Part shown: piece after piece, positions 48,738 to 61,749 of the stretch
Layout: each line of letters begins with the position of its first letter
Position numbering within the stretch: the first letter of the stretch is position 1
Source of the DNA: Stratiolaelaps scimitus
Lineage: Eukaryota > Arthropoda > Arachnida > Mesostigmata > Laelapidae
Assembly: GCA_019614645.1 (NCBI GenBank)
Contig: JABWDB010000070.1
Span: 992,001 to 1,056,000 of the forward strand
Direction of reading: 5' to 3'
DNA: 64,000 nt
Notes under the pieces: model-generated
Database searches by the model: none
What the model was told of the DNA's origin: nothing
The model's input: the letters and a program-made list of their open reading frames with translations, nothing else
Made by a program: the position numbers and the translations under genes

Positions 48738-51700
48738 CAGTTGTCGAAGTAATAGAAAAACGCGTTGGTTGAAGGAGGACGGCCAACCACGAGTGAAGAA
48801 GACCAACAAGGCAGGGTTCGATCGGGAGGCGGAGGGAGCGATAGTGACATCGGAAACAAACAGCCGTCCGCCGGGGCCCGCCCAGATAATCCGCGTTTGT
48901 TGAATAGTACGCTATGCCCAGAAAGTTGTGATATTACCACGGCTAGCCTTATACGCTGCCTACGGGGAACACATCTTTGGAACTAGAGCGGCAGCAGTAA
49001 TGGTTGCAATGAGAAAGGCATAAATTGAGAGGTAGCAACAGAAACACGCATGGACCGCGACACTCGGCAGCACAAATCACAGATAGAGAGTCACGAACGC
49101 AGCCACACAGAAGTGATGTACGCGAATTGCCTCTAAATTAAATGCCGTGTATTGTACGAGTCATGAGTGAGTCTGGGTGTTCACGAGTATAAGTGTGCCC
49201 TGGGGGGAGGCCGGGTCTGTTGTGCACAAGATTCTCAAATGCTACAAGCAACGATAGCCATCTATTTTTTGAACTTAACCTTTATGAGTTAGACTTGCAT
49301 CAATAGCACGGACCCTTGCAAGTATAACGAAGCTGCGAAATGTGTGTGAGTTTCTCCAGCAGCGTTCGAGCACCGTGCCCTGACCATAAGCCACATCCCA
49401 CTGACGTAATCGGATTTGATACTTGGCAGCGTGTTTCATTTTTCAATACGAGCTGACCACCTCCTATAGTCGAGACAAGGTTCAATCCGATCTACCCGCT
49501 GTTCTGAGACCCTAAAATTCAGCTGAATAGAATTTTACTAGATTTATTCAGCATCCAATGCAGAGTAGTTGTAGTGATCATTGTCACCAGTTCAGAATTG
49601 TCCGTCGATATTAGATGGCCGTCACCACTCTCTTTGGAAGCACCTGCGACGCAATTAAGCTATGTCTGGAAGCGACTTCTTCCGCAAAGCAGTCCATGTA
49701 CCTACCATTATTGTACTTTTGGGAATTTCGCCCTTCTGCAAATTGTCGACGCCGATCTCGCTGTTGCCTCGTCGCTATGTGTCCCAGCTCTTTCGCGTTA
49801 CGTAGCATCCAAGACAATGTAACCGCACAGGATCATTAAGCGAAACTTGACCACGCACGCCACTAGCTTGAAATCGACACGTTCCCCGTTAGCCGTGCAA
49901 CACCGTATGTTAAACGTGGTGTTTTCGTAATTATGCCTCAAACGTGCCGGTATGGTCAGAGTGTTTCGGAACGAAAAATTCTCAACTCGATGCAGCACCT
50001 GCTCGAAACACCACTTCCAACACAACCAGTACTGGTCGACCCCAAAGACTGCGACCATTGGCTTGAAGTGGACGAATGGAAAAGGGCCTATTTTCGAGTC
50101 GGGGCTTAACGCATTGGAAACAGGCGGCGAGAGGACAAGCCCGTAGAAGTGTCCTACCAATGTGTCCTTCAACGATGTGCAGGGTCGACCAAGAGCAAGC
50201 GCGTCTCCGGGAATCCGACGTTCGAGATGTGATGGAGGATATGCAAAATAGCGTTCGAAGGCAGAGGAAATACTGAACTTCATTGCGGTGGAGACAATCA
50301 ATCGTGTGCGATCCGGGTCATTTTTCGTTACTGGACAAAACCCGATCTAATTATACATGAATGTTATAATTGAGACGCTATGCGTGTTGGTTCCCACGTC
50401 GGGAGAAGCTGTTTGTCATTAATCGATAAATTTCCCGGGAACACGACTTCTCCTTCTAACCTCGACTGGAAGTTCTAAAATCAACAGCGCCATAAGGGAT
50501 TGCTAGTTGCAAAAGATGCCCATGCGATAAATATCTATTCGTATAAAATGGCCAGCGAGGAGAAACATTTCCTAAATGTAACTTCCACTAATCAGTGGGG
50601 TCCTATGTTACCAATATTAAGCTGCCATATCGTTCTATCGTGGTAACATTTCGCAGGAGCAGGACGTCCGACAGGGCTATACTCCAGTTCTGCCTGCGTC
50701 CTCCTTATTTGAACTGAACTGGCTCAAATGAGGCTGGATCCGTCGATGGTTTCTGATCATTCGGCTTCTACATAATACTAGAGCGAGGTCGTTCGGCCGC
50801 CTTCGCCATAATCCCGACTCATGTTCGATTTCAACCAGTGCCGCCTCGTTTCAGGCGTTTGGCAGCTTGCCTTGTGTCTGCCTGGGGTCACAATGCCACA
50901 ATCTTCGTAGTAACCTTTTCTCTAGCTCGATATGAAGGTCTTTGTCATTGGTCCATTTGGGCGGATTATCGTCCGCAATTGCGTGCTCCTGCCATATTGA
51001 AATCATCCTTTCAACCTCACCAATACTGACTGATGTATGTGTTGATTGTCGGTGCTCAGCTACAAGCAGACTGTTGAGTGCCGTTTAGTTAGCCTGCACA
51101 AATCGATGTTGACCTTCCTGTTCGCCGGCGTTTCGTCGAGCTTGTTGTATTGAACGCGACATTTTATAGAAGAACCATCAAGTTTTAGAGGTGAGCACGT
51201 CACTGCTTTTGTTCCCCTATAACATGTACAAGGGATAGCACTGGCGTTCGAAATAGCACTGGCGCAGAAACAAAAATTCGTTTTGTTTTTATTATTATCA
51301 ACTGTGAAAGTGCTGTGCTTTTGTGTGTGTCCAGTGCCTCGATTCTGTTGGCATACCCAGCCACCGGTTGAACATGGTTATGTCGCCCCTGTGTCTGCCG
51401 TTACACGCACATTCTGCCATTGAAATCATTCGTGGCGATTCGATTGGATCCCCAGGGTTCCATGGAACAACAGGTTCAAACATATAGACACTATGTACAG
51501 AGTGCCCCTTTACGAGAGCAAGCGAAAATCATTAGTTTATCCGAATATGTGTGCGGAAGACCTTCTGTCGCACGTGCTGCATTTCGCCGAACCATACGCG
51601 ATCCCCTATTCGCTGTGAGTATTCGAATATCGGGAAGCCGACGTACACGAAAGTAATACGACTTAATTTATCTCCGAGTTGTGCGTGTAGCCTCTTCTCG

Positions 51701-52619
51701 GTAGAGCGATCAGGCTCACTCGATCTGTGTACCTAGCTGTATCTCATGATATCGGTCGCGCGCGACGTAAGCGTTCAAAGGGCACCCGAAAAAAGCGGAT
51801 CGTATTCACAATTCCGGTTTCTCCCTCTATCTCGATTCTCTTCATAGTTCGGCACTGACTAAACTGTCTTATATCTGCGCTTCCTTGTCATGGCGCATAA
51901 ACCTGGTAGAAACGAAGCCACTACTTCTGCTTTGAGAAGTGGATGGGGCGGCAGGGATATTTTTTGATGGATGCTCGGTACTGAGCAGTTAAGCGGTGCC
52001 TATGCAGTTATTGTTGTTCAATGGTATAGCTCGGGGTCATATAGCTCACCAGAATTTGGTGATTGCTATTTGGTCGCTGTTTCGATGTTGAGCCATGGAT
52101 GCTGGGATGCTGGAATAGAGTTGAAATTGCTACCGCACGGACTTGTCGGGGAAAAAGCCGGTGATCGACTTCAAATGACCTTCCGGAAAGATCAAAATAG
52201 ATGATATATGATCCCTATTATTGGTCAACAAAAAAAAACCCTTATGGCTCACATAAAGCCCCGTAGCCTGACTCGCATTTGAGGCAGTGCTATGCTATAA
52301 ACGGCGGTACCGGTGCCTGTCACAGATGGGATCGCTGAGTCGTTAGCGGGAAAAGAGCGACATGCTTATCACGCGGACGCCATCATCGATTACTTCGCCA
52401 TGCAAGTCGGCATTAACGGCCATTAACCGCGTGCAAAATTATATCGTGCAATATCTACACTCTGGGGGTATGTCTATTATTAAACATTCTCTGACTAGCT
52501 GTAAAACGTTCATTATTCGTAAGAAAATAGCCGAGATATTACTGCCGGTATCACATTGTCGGGTGTGGTTGAACAGCAGCAGTGATCTCGCTTGAGTTCC
52601 CATTCAAACTGTTTTTCAG
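48738..52619. other. No firm gene
   Basis: The longest frame is 167 codons on the minus strand (49798-50301). It has ordinary composition and no motif, flanking splice signal or start context that I trust. Shorter frames (for example 51298-51483 minus) are equally unsupported. Confidence 0.4.
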
Positions 52620-52864
52620 TCGTCGGACAGACGTTTGAAATCATCGGGACGGTGTTGCAGATCCACGCCAAAGCATCCGGGACGTCAGGGACTGGACGGG
52701 GAAAATTGGGGGTACTTTGCATAAGGCCCAAGGCTAGACCCAAGGCATGCGGGCGTTCTCGAGACGCCAACATCCGCTTCACGTGCTTCCGTCCTCAAAA
52801 ATCTCTCCATCCGTCCGGGATCTATCGCCTGTTCTCTCTAAGGGCAACTGACAGCGCTTGCTGA
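52620..52864 (+). CDS. Candidate terminal exon, unrecognised
   Basis: A good acceptor (ACTGTTTTTCAG, exon from 52620) is followed, after two bases, by 80 open codons and TGA. The peptide runs VVGQTFEIIGTVLQIHAKAS, then a Gly, Lys and Arg-rich middle and RDANIRFTCFRPQKSLHPSG before the stop. Early codons are mostly C/G-ending. It could be a C-terminal exon or a chance frame. The frame also extends 28 bases upstream of the acceptor, so openness alone is weak evidence. Confidence 0.25.
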
Positions 52865-55800
52865 AACACTTCGTGCCGTACGCTCTATTTCGAGCCGAAT
52901 CGCGCACAAGGGCAGATCCAGGATAGTTTGCATTCACTCCGTTAGAGATGAAGGCACGGTACCTTCATGTACACAGAAGCGACAATATATATATATATGT
53001 ATGTGTCTATGCACCCGTGCAGTGGAGTGAAACTAGTGTGGGTGTGATTTTTTCGAGGGGTTTAAAGGAAGGCGAACTTCATATTCAATTTCGTTACTGG
53101 CAAAAATATGGTATTTTTAATACCCGAATCGTTGACAATACTGAGTGATGACTCGCTTCAGTCCGGCATGCTATTGCTTTTACGGAAATATCGTGGCGAA
53201 CTTAACAAACTGTGATGCGTATCCGCCATACACCGTAATATAATAGAGCACCTAGATACAGGATAGATCGAACCTCCCTTAAACGGTAAAGGTGTTGTAA
53301 ATGATGTCTTATCGCTTTTAACTAACAGCAGTTCGGGTCGCAAAAAGGGGGTTATCAAACGGATTTGATTTATTGACTCTTGTGTGATATGTCGGGTAGA
53401 AGTGAAGTATCCCATATCTGCATAGAATTGAATGGGAAAATTGCATTCTTTACATTGACGGATGGTGCAATAATAATGTCAGTGTAGTAGTGGACTGTAC
53501 ACTATGTATGCGATCAAATATAGTTCCTTTGCATTTCTTAAGGCGATAATTAGTGACAATGTGTAGGTTAAGTCAATGGCATGTTGTCAGTTAAGCGTAT
53601 TATCTCGCAGTTTAAACGTGTGATGTGACGGCGAAACCAGCGATGTATGGGGCTTGTTGCCGCTGGAGGCTTGGCCGTCCCAGCTACTGTACAACGTCGA
53701 CGTTCATATTCTTTGACGAAGCAAACACCAGCAAGTATCACTGTCCTGACGGCGGTGTCCCCCCTCTCGGGCGTCGTAAGAGTATGTTATGGGTAGAGAA
53801 AAAAAGGACTCTTCCCTATCACGCGACGCAGCTTCTGTCCTGCCCCCAACAATCCGTCCGATACGAAGACCGTCCAACTAATTTATTGCTCTAAAAACCA
53901 ATCCCAACGAAATGGTACGTTCATTAAAATGTCTCACGACTGGCCACTACGCTAGCCCCATGACTTCGAACGTCCTCTATCAGACGACGCATACGACCGA
54001 CCAGGCTACCCGGGCAGGCTCACCCACCGCAGAATCCGGCAGATCCGAATTTGAACATTCGTAACCAAGGGATCGAACATAGGTAGTAGCCGCTTCCGTG
54101 TCACCGACGGCCTCTGCGCGGCGGTAGGGCACGATCCGCTAATGACCTGCCGCCTGATCCGCCTGCGACGCAGAGGTCCTCAAACATTTGGCTCGGTGAC
54201 CTTTTCTGAACGGCATGGAAATACAATGAATATGCTCGTATACGGGAGAAATAAAACCTTTGTGCCCTTCCCGACATTTATGAGACTGCAGAGTAGCCAA
54301 GCCATAACACGAAACAGGACTTCACGAGATTAGGTGGTCGCGATGTGTTAACCGTGTCCTAGACAGACCTTCTCCGCTCCGCTCTGGACACGACCTTTCG
54401 TAGAGCGCTAACGACAAGTATTTAAGTAAACCTTAGGCAGAATAACTTGCTTTGCTGAAACGCTCCTGTATTGCGTACCTGTTCGCCTCTCGTTTTGCGT
54501 GCGCAATGGTGAGACAAGTACGAGATTCTTGTACGGCTTGAATACGGATCGATATCAATAATAATATCCTACTGCCTCCAACCAAAACGAGTGTGGATGC
54601 TGTACTCATCTGGAGAAGATAGCACTCATTCATAGTAATCGAATCGCTGTTTATGATACTTCTCAATAATACATATTATAGCGGCCTTGTAGATAACACG
54701 AGTTAATTGAAATATAAATGTCGTCGAGCACATCGAACTCTACGGGAAAAATATTACTCGTACATCCGCTCAACCAAACACCAGTCCGGTTGAGCTCTCA
54801 TGTTCCATGTTCGAGTCGATGTGTCCAATGTGGTGTAACTCGTGGTGTCACGTATCAGAAGTTCTTTTTCTTCCATACTAGCACCCGTTTATCATTTACC
54901 AATAGAACGACAGTAATCTATTGTTAGTCTTCACGATCAGGACAGGAGCGACAACGCCTGAGGCCTCACGGCAACCGTCGCATAGTTCGTCATACAATGG
55001 CAACAACAGAGAGCACCGCGCAATTAGCACACACGGACTATACAGGAGTGAGAGAAGTTCCTCTCACGACTTTCGCCAACTTCGCCTTTGCAGTTGCAGA
55101 AGTACGACAGTGCCGGCTAGCTCCCCACTTCTGCGCTGTCCAAGTAACGCCACGGCTCCAGCCAGTATCCGTTCCTTGAGGACTTCTGATAACGGGAGGC
55201 ACGAGCCTTTCGCGGCTTGGATGACCCAGACGGCGGGGATGTAGGTTACTTCGGTATCGAGAAGTACATAGGGGAATGCGTCGTTCAGTTTGCTTGCCTC
55301 GCCGAAGAAACGGTGCCGCTGGCGTTTCCGGACTCGCTTCCGGTGCCTGGCTGGGGTCTCTGACACAACACCAGATCGCCGCTGCCGCTGATGTATTTAT
55401 ACACAGCAAGTGGGAAAGCCAACGATTGGGATGATCGCTGCATGGTATCATACGTGTCCTATACATATGAGTAACACCCACACACACACACGCATAAGGG
55501 AATAGTCTGGAATTGAAAGGCGTCATGTAAGCGTCATCGTCGCCTGGTTGTTCAATTCGATTGCACTTTCTATATCGAATTATGCTAACCAGACATAGGC
55601 ATTTTGACGGGTCCACTATCCAAGCGGATACCGTGTCTAATATATATAGAGGGGACAAAAACAGTCATACAAACAAAGTAGGCAACCAGCGAAAATGTCT
55701 AGAAACGTTTATAAAACTTTAAAAAAAAAACCTTTTTTAAAATATAAAGTTTTTTTTTAAATATAAAGCGCAATTATATACATCACGGAACCTCGGTCAA

Positions 55801-56075
55801 AAATGATCCTACCTAATAGCTTGTGTGCCCACAACTGAGGCCAATGTCAGATTGTCCTGCGGCTTGTATACGACCCGATACGAAGAATAGCCGCCTCCTG
55901 TGTCTCCAACTGAAATGAATACCTCACAGATACTTAAACTGATCTGGGTGTGGTAAAACTTCACAGCATATCATACCTATGACAGGAACACTTCCCCATT
56001 TTCTATTCTATGTGTTCAACGTGTACAACGCTATCTGCGTGTTTTTAAATGGTAATACATCAACTAGTTCGGAAT
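52865..56075. other. No firm gene; possible degenerate tRNA-like sequences
   Basis: On the minus strand at about 53940-54130 two box-B-like strings (ACGTTCGAAGTC, TGTTCGATCCC) occur, one with a box-A-like TAGCCTGGTCGG upstream, perhaps a degenerate SINE. An overlapping ORF pair at 55038-55658 (minus) lacks support. A poly-A/poly-T low-complexity patch is at about 55720-55765. Confidence 0.35.
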
Positions 56076-56209
56076 AACTAAAATCAATAACTAAATTAGC
56101 TTTAACTAAAATCAACAACCAAATTATCTAAAACTAAAATCAATAACTAAATTAGCTATAATTCAAATCAATAACGAAATTCGCAATAATCAATAACGAA
56201 ATTCGCAAC
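56076..56209. repeat. 28-bp tandem repeat, about 4.8 copies
   Basis: Four full 28-base units start at 56076, 56104, 56132 and 56160, then a 22-base partial unit. The unit is of the type AACTAAAATCAATAACTAAA plus TTAGCTTT. Units 1 and 3 are closest; units 4 and 5 share ACGAAATTCGCAA, showing a gradient of divergence. It is AT-rich and has no coding potential. Confidence 0.9.
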
Positions 56210-56486
56210 GTCACTTGGCTCCTAAAAGCTGTTCGAATTGCTAATATTGCCAATAGGCTTCCCCTCTACTACTGCGTTGGCGTTCTCAATCAAAATTTTC
56301 AAAATGCGCAGTTTTCAGCGCCACAACTACTTGTCAGTCCCTTCATCACTTACACCGTTTGACACAATATGACTCCAATTTCATGGGTTCATTTTCTCGC
56401 GGCGTCAATGCCACTTCGCTACAGCTACGACTTACTCCCTCGTTCAACATGAACGACAAAGTTGGTTTACATGCGTATATTTACAT
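56210..56486. other. No recognisable feature
   Basis: Short mixed stretch between the tandem array and the next candidate ORF; nothing recognised. Confidence 0.4.
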
Positions 56487-56906
56487 GTGAAAATAGAATA
56501 TATATATACACAACAATTTTCTACGCGTCATTTTGCTAGCGCAAATCCTCGAGCGTGCGTGGATGTCTCACTGCGTTTGATGGGGGCCAATTCTCGCTCG
56601 CTTCGCGCGTTCCAACCGAACATGAATACGCGTGAATTCGTCGTCCATACAGAAGGGAAAGCGGCGGGAACTGTTTTCCGGGCCGGCAGAAACAACTGCA
56701 TTGAGCCATCCCTATGTCCGCTTTCCGGTGATATGCGTGTACGCGTGACTGCGTACCAGACTGTGCTAATACAGCAGCTATTAGTCGCCCAGCGAGCGGT
56801 GGCGGCGGCCGCTCGCGAGGATGCGAGACAGTGCAAAACAACGGCAGCGTATATAGTCTGCCTCCAGTCGTCCCGTGTTTTCGAGAGCTGTTCGAAACGT
56901 TTCTAA
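56487..56906 (+). CDS. Candidate ORF, Ala- and Gln-containing, unrecognised
   Basis: An open frame of 139 codons. An internal ATG at 56622 gives a 94-residue protein beginning MNTREFVVHTEGKAAGTVF, with RVRVTAYQTVLIQQLLVAQR and an Ala-rich helix-like segment after it. Composition is protein-like but the reverse strand is open over most of the same bases. No domain, start context or splice donor settles it. Confidence 0.2.
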   Translation: MKIEYIYTQQFSTRHFASANPRACVDVSLRLMGANSRSLRAFQPNMNTREFVVHTEGKAAGTVFRAGRNNCIEPSLCPLSGDMRVRVTAYQTVLIQQLLVAQRAVAAAAREDARQCKTTAAYIVCLQSSRVFESCSKRF

Positions 56907-58817
56907 TTTGATTTTAAAACTTCGTAGAACAATTGTACTTACCTTTGCTTACAAACTCCCTTCAGATCCTCTAGCCGCACCCCCTCTATCTCTAGTTCGA
57001 TGCCTCGCTGCCGCTGCCGCCGCCGCTGCCGCCGCCGCCGCCGCGTCCCGGGACAATGCATAAGAGTGTCGGCGTATGCGCTTTGCGCGAGCGACTCACG
57101 AACTGGCGGAACGCGTAGCTCGATGCACATGCATCGAGCCACTCGTGTAAATGGCAAAAATCCGAACTCATTCGACATTCGTTGTCGAGTTTTTATCCTT
57201 CGCTAATGAATGTCGTTGCGCCGTTCCAGCTACAATACACACTGTTCGTTTCCAATGCCACTCCCCGAGGAGCAGGATAGAAACGAGAACGAGGCGGGGC
57301 CGTATCAATCGCGCCACGATATGGAAGGGCGGTGTTTATACAAGTACGAAGGACAAAAAGGATGTTGTTTCGTTATCGGAAATTAAAATCACTCTCAGGT
57401 AGCGACGACGATTAATAGTAATTACTGACTCTGGCCTAACAGAGTAATGTCTCATTGAGGCGAAACTTTTCGTTTCATACATGTATATATATATATAATC
57501 GTTTTCTATATCAATGTTTCAATTTTTTACCAACCCATTAGCGGCCCGTGAGTGACTGATCCCCAAAAGTATATATATTTATAGGTTTACATTTTGCCTA
57601 CCAACCGCAGGCTAATTATCTGGTTTGTGACAGCGTGAATGTCTCGACTTCGTTTTTTTGGCCTCCGTATGGTGTTTTGTAACTGCGAGAGGATTCGATA
57701 CATGCAGTTGTGTCTCACACACACACTTCAATACAGGCACCGTACGTTTTCCCATAGGATTATTGAGTAGTATGTATCTAATTACTAGGTTCTTCCCCAT
57801 CGTCTCCGTATTGCCCTACCCATATTTACCACAGGATTGGCTGACCTTTTAAAAGCGTAATAGAAAAATTCCCATCGAGGAAATGGAATAGCACCCTCAA
57901 GCCCTCAACACCGGCCTCGCTGTTCACTGCCGCTCCGAGAGTAAAGGCCTGACAAGGGGGCATACATAGAAAGGGCGAGAGTTAGAAGAGCCCCATGGAT
58001 TGCCATCGACGAACTGAAAGTGGTTCAACCTTCATCCGATGATTCCGTATTCTAAAAACTGCTCACTGGTGCCTCTCTCTCTCTGACTTGCTCGCCCTGC
58101 TCTTTGACTCGATGATCCGTCTTCGATCCGGTTGAAAGGGAAGGCTGTTACTGCAACGGCAGCTGATGGTGCACGGCTCGCGACAGTGATAGCGGAAGAC
58201 ACACCCATATGCCTGCCTTTCTGTCTGTACATCTGCCTTCCTGCGTATGTCCCCAACACGATTCCCCCTTGTCCGCCTTCCTAACGCATCCGGAAACGCT
58301 GTGAAAGTCCCTCGTCAAATTTAAGTACACACACACACACACGCATACACACGCATACATTCGTTCACGGCCGCCTCTTGCAGACTACCATCTATACGCT
58401 TCCCGCGGCTTGAGGGAAGAGCAAGAGAGAGAGAGAGAACGATAGCGCGTATGTGTCTGAAGGGAACAGACGTCGAAGATGGGGAAGAGGTCAAAAAACA
58501 GCGGGAAGGAAAAAGAAGCCGAGGAAATTTTCCGATGGCCCTTCATAGAGATGGAGAGAGAGAGAGAGTGACTCACTCAGTCAGAGGCAGCATCGAACGA
58601 TGACGTAGCCGAACGTCGTTGTCGTCTGCTGGCCTTCTCCATCCGACAAGACACACGAACTGTCGTTCAGTGTGTCGCTCCCGTTCAATGTGTGAAGTGA
58701 ACTTCGCGACGTAGAACTGCCAACAGATCCACGTTGAATATAGATCCTAAATTCCCCATTAGAGCTCCAGGATACTGTTATTGGTAAATAATATATATAT
58801 GCATATATATATATATA
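56907..58817. other. No firm gene; triplet repeat and microsatellites
   Basis: A CCG/CTG triplet tract at about 57006-57047 encodes poly-Ala or poly-Arg depending on frame. CA runs lie at about 58326-58342, GA runs at about 58425-58438 and 58551-58568. (TA)n starts at about 58790. No supported gene. Confidence 0.45.
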
Positions 58818-59264
58818 TTTTTTTTTTTCAAGAGGTTAAATGTAAATCCTGCGTGGACACCAGGCCTCACACTAAGGTATTTGCCTGGTAGTGTCAGACT
58901 CTTACTGACTAAACCCAGAACCGATTTTGACTTGGGCCACTGACCGGGACTGTCAAAAGTATTACTTCAGTCAGTGCCTTGCAGGGACCGGCGGGTTGAT
59001 TCCAACCATGTCCTATCCCTCAGTTCCTCCTCTGGGGCGAACCCTCCCGCCCAGCCGCAGCGGGTGGGTTCCGGGCATTTTCCCTTCGGACCAGCTCTGC
59101 TATCGACGCCCATTCTAGCCTATCCCTCTCCTGGAGGATCCTTTCAGCTGGTGTGCTCCCTCTGTCCCATTTGTCTCTGGCCAGGCACATGTAGGAACCC
59201 TCGGATCCCGTCCTGCATGATCCGTGTCAGTTCGGCGTCCGCGACCTCCTGCCGTACCGTGGCC
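58818..59264 (-). mobile_element. Non-LTR retrotransposon 3' end with poly(A), minus strand
   Basis: On the minus strand a coding remnant (VADAELTRIMQDGIRGF) shifts frame into LARDKWDRGSTPAERIL and RDRLEWASIAELVRRE and stops at 59020-59022. A 3' UTR of about 190 bases follows, containing GTCAGTAAGAGTCTGACA, and ends in 11 A (the T run at 58818-58828). Coding end, UTR and poly(A) in that order are the signature of a 5'-truncated LINE-type copy. The copy sits between two TA-rich tracts (58790-58817 and about 59268-59284), as if inserted into a microsatellite. I cannot assign the clade. Confidence 0.6.
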
Positions 59265-59399
59265 GTATATATGTATATATATATTTACCAATATAGAGCA
59301 TCCCATCTTCATAACTTAAGAAACTTTTTCGAACAATGATACATCATCAACCGCAAGTTTAACCGATACAGTGCCACACAACAAAGCTCAAAATAGCCG

Positions 59400-59909
59400 G
59401 TGTTCTTCATGTCGACTAAAGGCGTCACCTGTATCAAAAGGTCTAACCGTCGGCCAACAACCTTCGAAACACCATTTGTCGTAAGAGAACTCAGCCGCCA
59501 TGCTCTTGCGCACAGCTTGCCTGCAGTCTGGGGCTCACTACCTCGCGAAATTAGAACCCTTACATCATCAAAGGTGTTTGCGCGGGAGGTCAGGAGGATT
59601 GTTTGTAAATAATATAGAGGTGTCCTTTGGGGTATACTATAATGAGACGAAACAGGAAAGTCTGTTTATTTATAATTGCGATTAATGCATAGACTGAATA
59701 TAATTTGTGTGGGCGTTGCCCCTTGTATACTGTTACTTTTATGATAATCAAAACATTGATGTAAATAATGCCGTTTCCAGAAATCGGTAGCATTTGAAAT
59801 AATCCATGAGACGCCACACTTTCGCTATTCGCCACTTTTTACGAGAACTTAAGCGTTGTGATAAGACTGCAGTTCCGTTAATAAACCAAACCTTGTATTG
59901 TATTGTATA
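59400..59909 (+). mobile_element. CR1-like non-LTR retrotransposon, 3' end
   Basis: A 70-codon frame (59400-59612) has the typical C-terminal end of CR1-like ORF2: RRPTTFETPFVVRELSRHAL, then HSLPAVWGSLPREIRTLTSS and a short basic end. A 3' region of about 300 bases follows, ending AATAAACC and a short tandem tail TTGTATTGTATTGTAT (59893-59908), the kind of microsatellite 3' end such elements carry instead of poly(A). The reverse transcriptase is missing, so the copy is 5'-truncated. Confidence 0.7.
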
Positions 59910-60719
59910 TGTGGCCAATATGTGACGTTGTTTTAATAACTCACCCTAATTGTGCAGATCTCCTTCGCACATAATACGAGAGTGGATAGAATTGTGGTTT
60001 CAGTCGTGTGAGGTATGAGTCATATGAGTTCTATGGTAAGACATTGAACAATTAGAAATACGAATGTTTACTGTTGATAATAACAATAATCATAATTATC
60101 GCCATATTATCATCGCGATTATAATCATACAGCAGTATCACTACAAGGTGTTACTAACGACCGTAGTAGTAATAATAATTTGCCTAGCCCTTGCGCATCT
60201 TTAGGATCGCCCACTGACAGGCCCATTCAGTGGTGTCTGTCCCCTCTCGTAGGCCCACCGTCCTCCGTCAGGTCCATCTCAGGCTCGCGGGGTCCTCCCA
60301 GGACCGCTGCATCTCATCACTTCGGTTGAAAGAAATCGTCAGCTATGCAAATGATCCGACCCCTCCATGCTCATTCATCCTTACTTCATTTCTTCATCAT
60401 TTGGGAAGTTTCTTGGCACCCGCCAGTTCCCGGTCGGCATTTTTCTCTCTGCAACCACCGACGGGTTGTGGAACTCGTGCTGCTGCTATTACACCACAAG
60501 CAGTCTAGGTTACTGTGGACGAACAGGGTGGCATAATCGAGATGGCGGACCCCGTTGGAGATCACTAGTGAAACACCGAATTTCACGCAGGCGAGAGGCA
60601 GAGCGTAACGTCAACTATGAGTGATCGAAATTAAACTTGGCCTGCAAAAAGGAAATAGTGAAAATAGCGACTATATGAGATTCATGTGGAATCACTAGCG
60701 TTCTTGCCTTGCGGACTAC

Positions 60720-60752
<33 letters not shown>

Positions 60753-61749
60753 AAGCTCAAGCAGCTGTCGATTTAGTCATCCAGTCGAAGCGAATTTTCT
60801 AGCTAGGACAACTAACTAAGAAACAAAACTGGAATAATGAACGTTATCCAAGAGGCCAGCGGAAAGGTGAACACTAGTTGCTCAGCGGTGAATTTTTCTC
60901 CTTTACCTTGGTAATATCTCGGGTAGAGACTGCAGAAACGAGCCCCCAGCAGAGTATTGTCTAGGCATACACTATTGGAAAGGATAAAGCTGGATAAGCT
61001 TGTCTGCTACATTGACTCGAAAGTGATGGGAATGTATCTTTTGAAATGACAACAAAGCCGTCATCGATCCACGGGGTCAGGCATTAGCTGCCATGGATAG
61101 AGGCGTGCTGCTAGTACAAGCGGTTTTCTGTTGGTTGTCTTCAATTGTTGTCACCGGTATCCCCTTTGAAATAGAGGCGAATCAACGAGACAACTGGTAC
61201 CTACAAGCCTACATGACAGTGCGATTCAGAAGGACACGCCGCCAACGTACAATTCCAAATCCCCTCAAATCCTACCAAACAGAAATCGAAACAAGGCCTA
61301 CCAGTTTCACTCGGAACACTGGCTCGTCGTGGCTCACGTCCGCGAAAACACCCAATATGTGCTGTGAACTACTTGCGATCAAAATGGTTAGTTGTTGTTA
61401 TAGTTAAGAAAACTGTGAATAATATACACAATATTCATTGACTATCGATCATATTTATTTATCATACACATTCGCGTTACGCCGATTAACGAATGGACGC
61501 AAACAATGGAGCTCCGGCCGAAACTTCATAATGTTCCATTGTCATTCCACAGAACAATTCAAAGTGTAACAACAAACTGTGTGACACAACACAGATAGCA
61601 ACACCGCACCAGATACACGGAAGATATTCGTGGAATCTGGTGGAAAATTGTCGAAAATATGAAAAAAATTCTCCAACAAGACGGTCAAGGCTTCACAAAA
61701 GCGAACGAACACAGATTGATTCGAAAAGACAAAAAACAACAACAACAGT
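59910..61749. other. No firm gene; TA microsatellite
   Basis: A (TA)n tract is at 60722-60750. Frames at 60230-60624 and 61093-61407 have no motif or splice support. The sequence after about 61500 may already be the degenerate 5' part of the retrotransposon that follows. Confidence 0.4.
60722..60750. repeat. (TA)n microsatellite
   Basis: Pure TA run of about 29 bases. Confidence 0.95.

Noticed and set aside
49798..50301. 167-codon minus-strand ORF
   Set aside because: Ordinary composition but no motif, no splice sites and a competing plus-strand frame; kept only as a remark.
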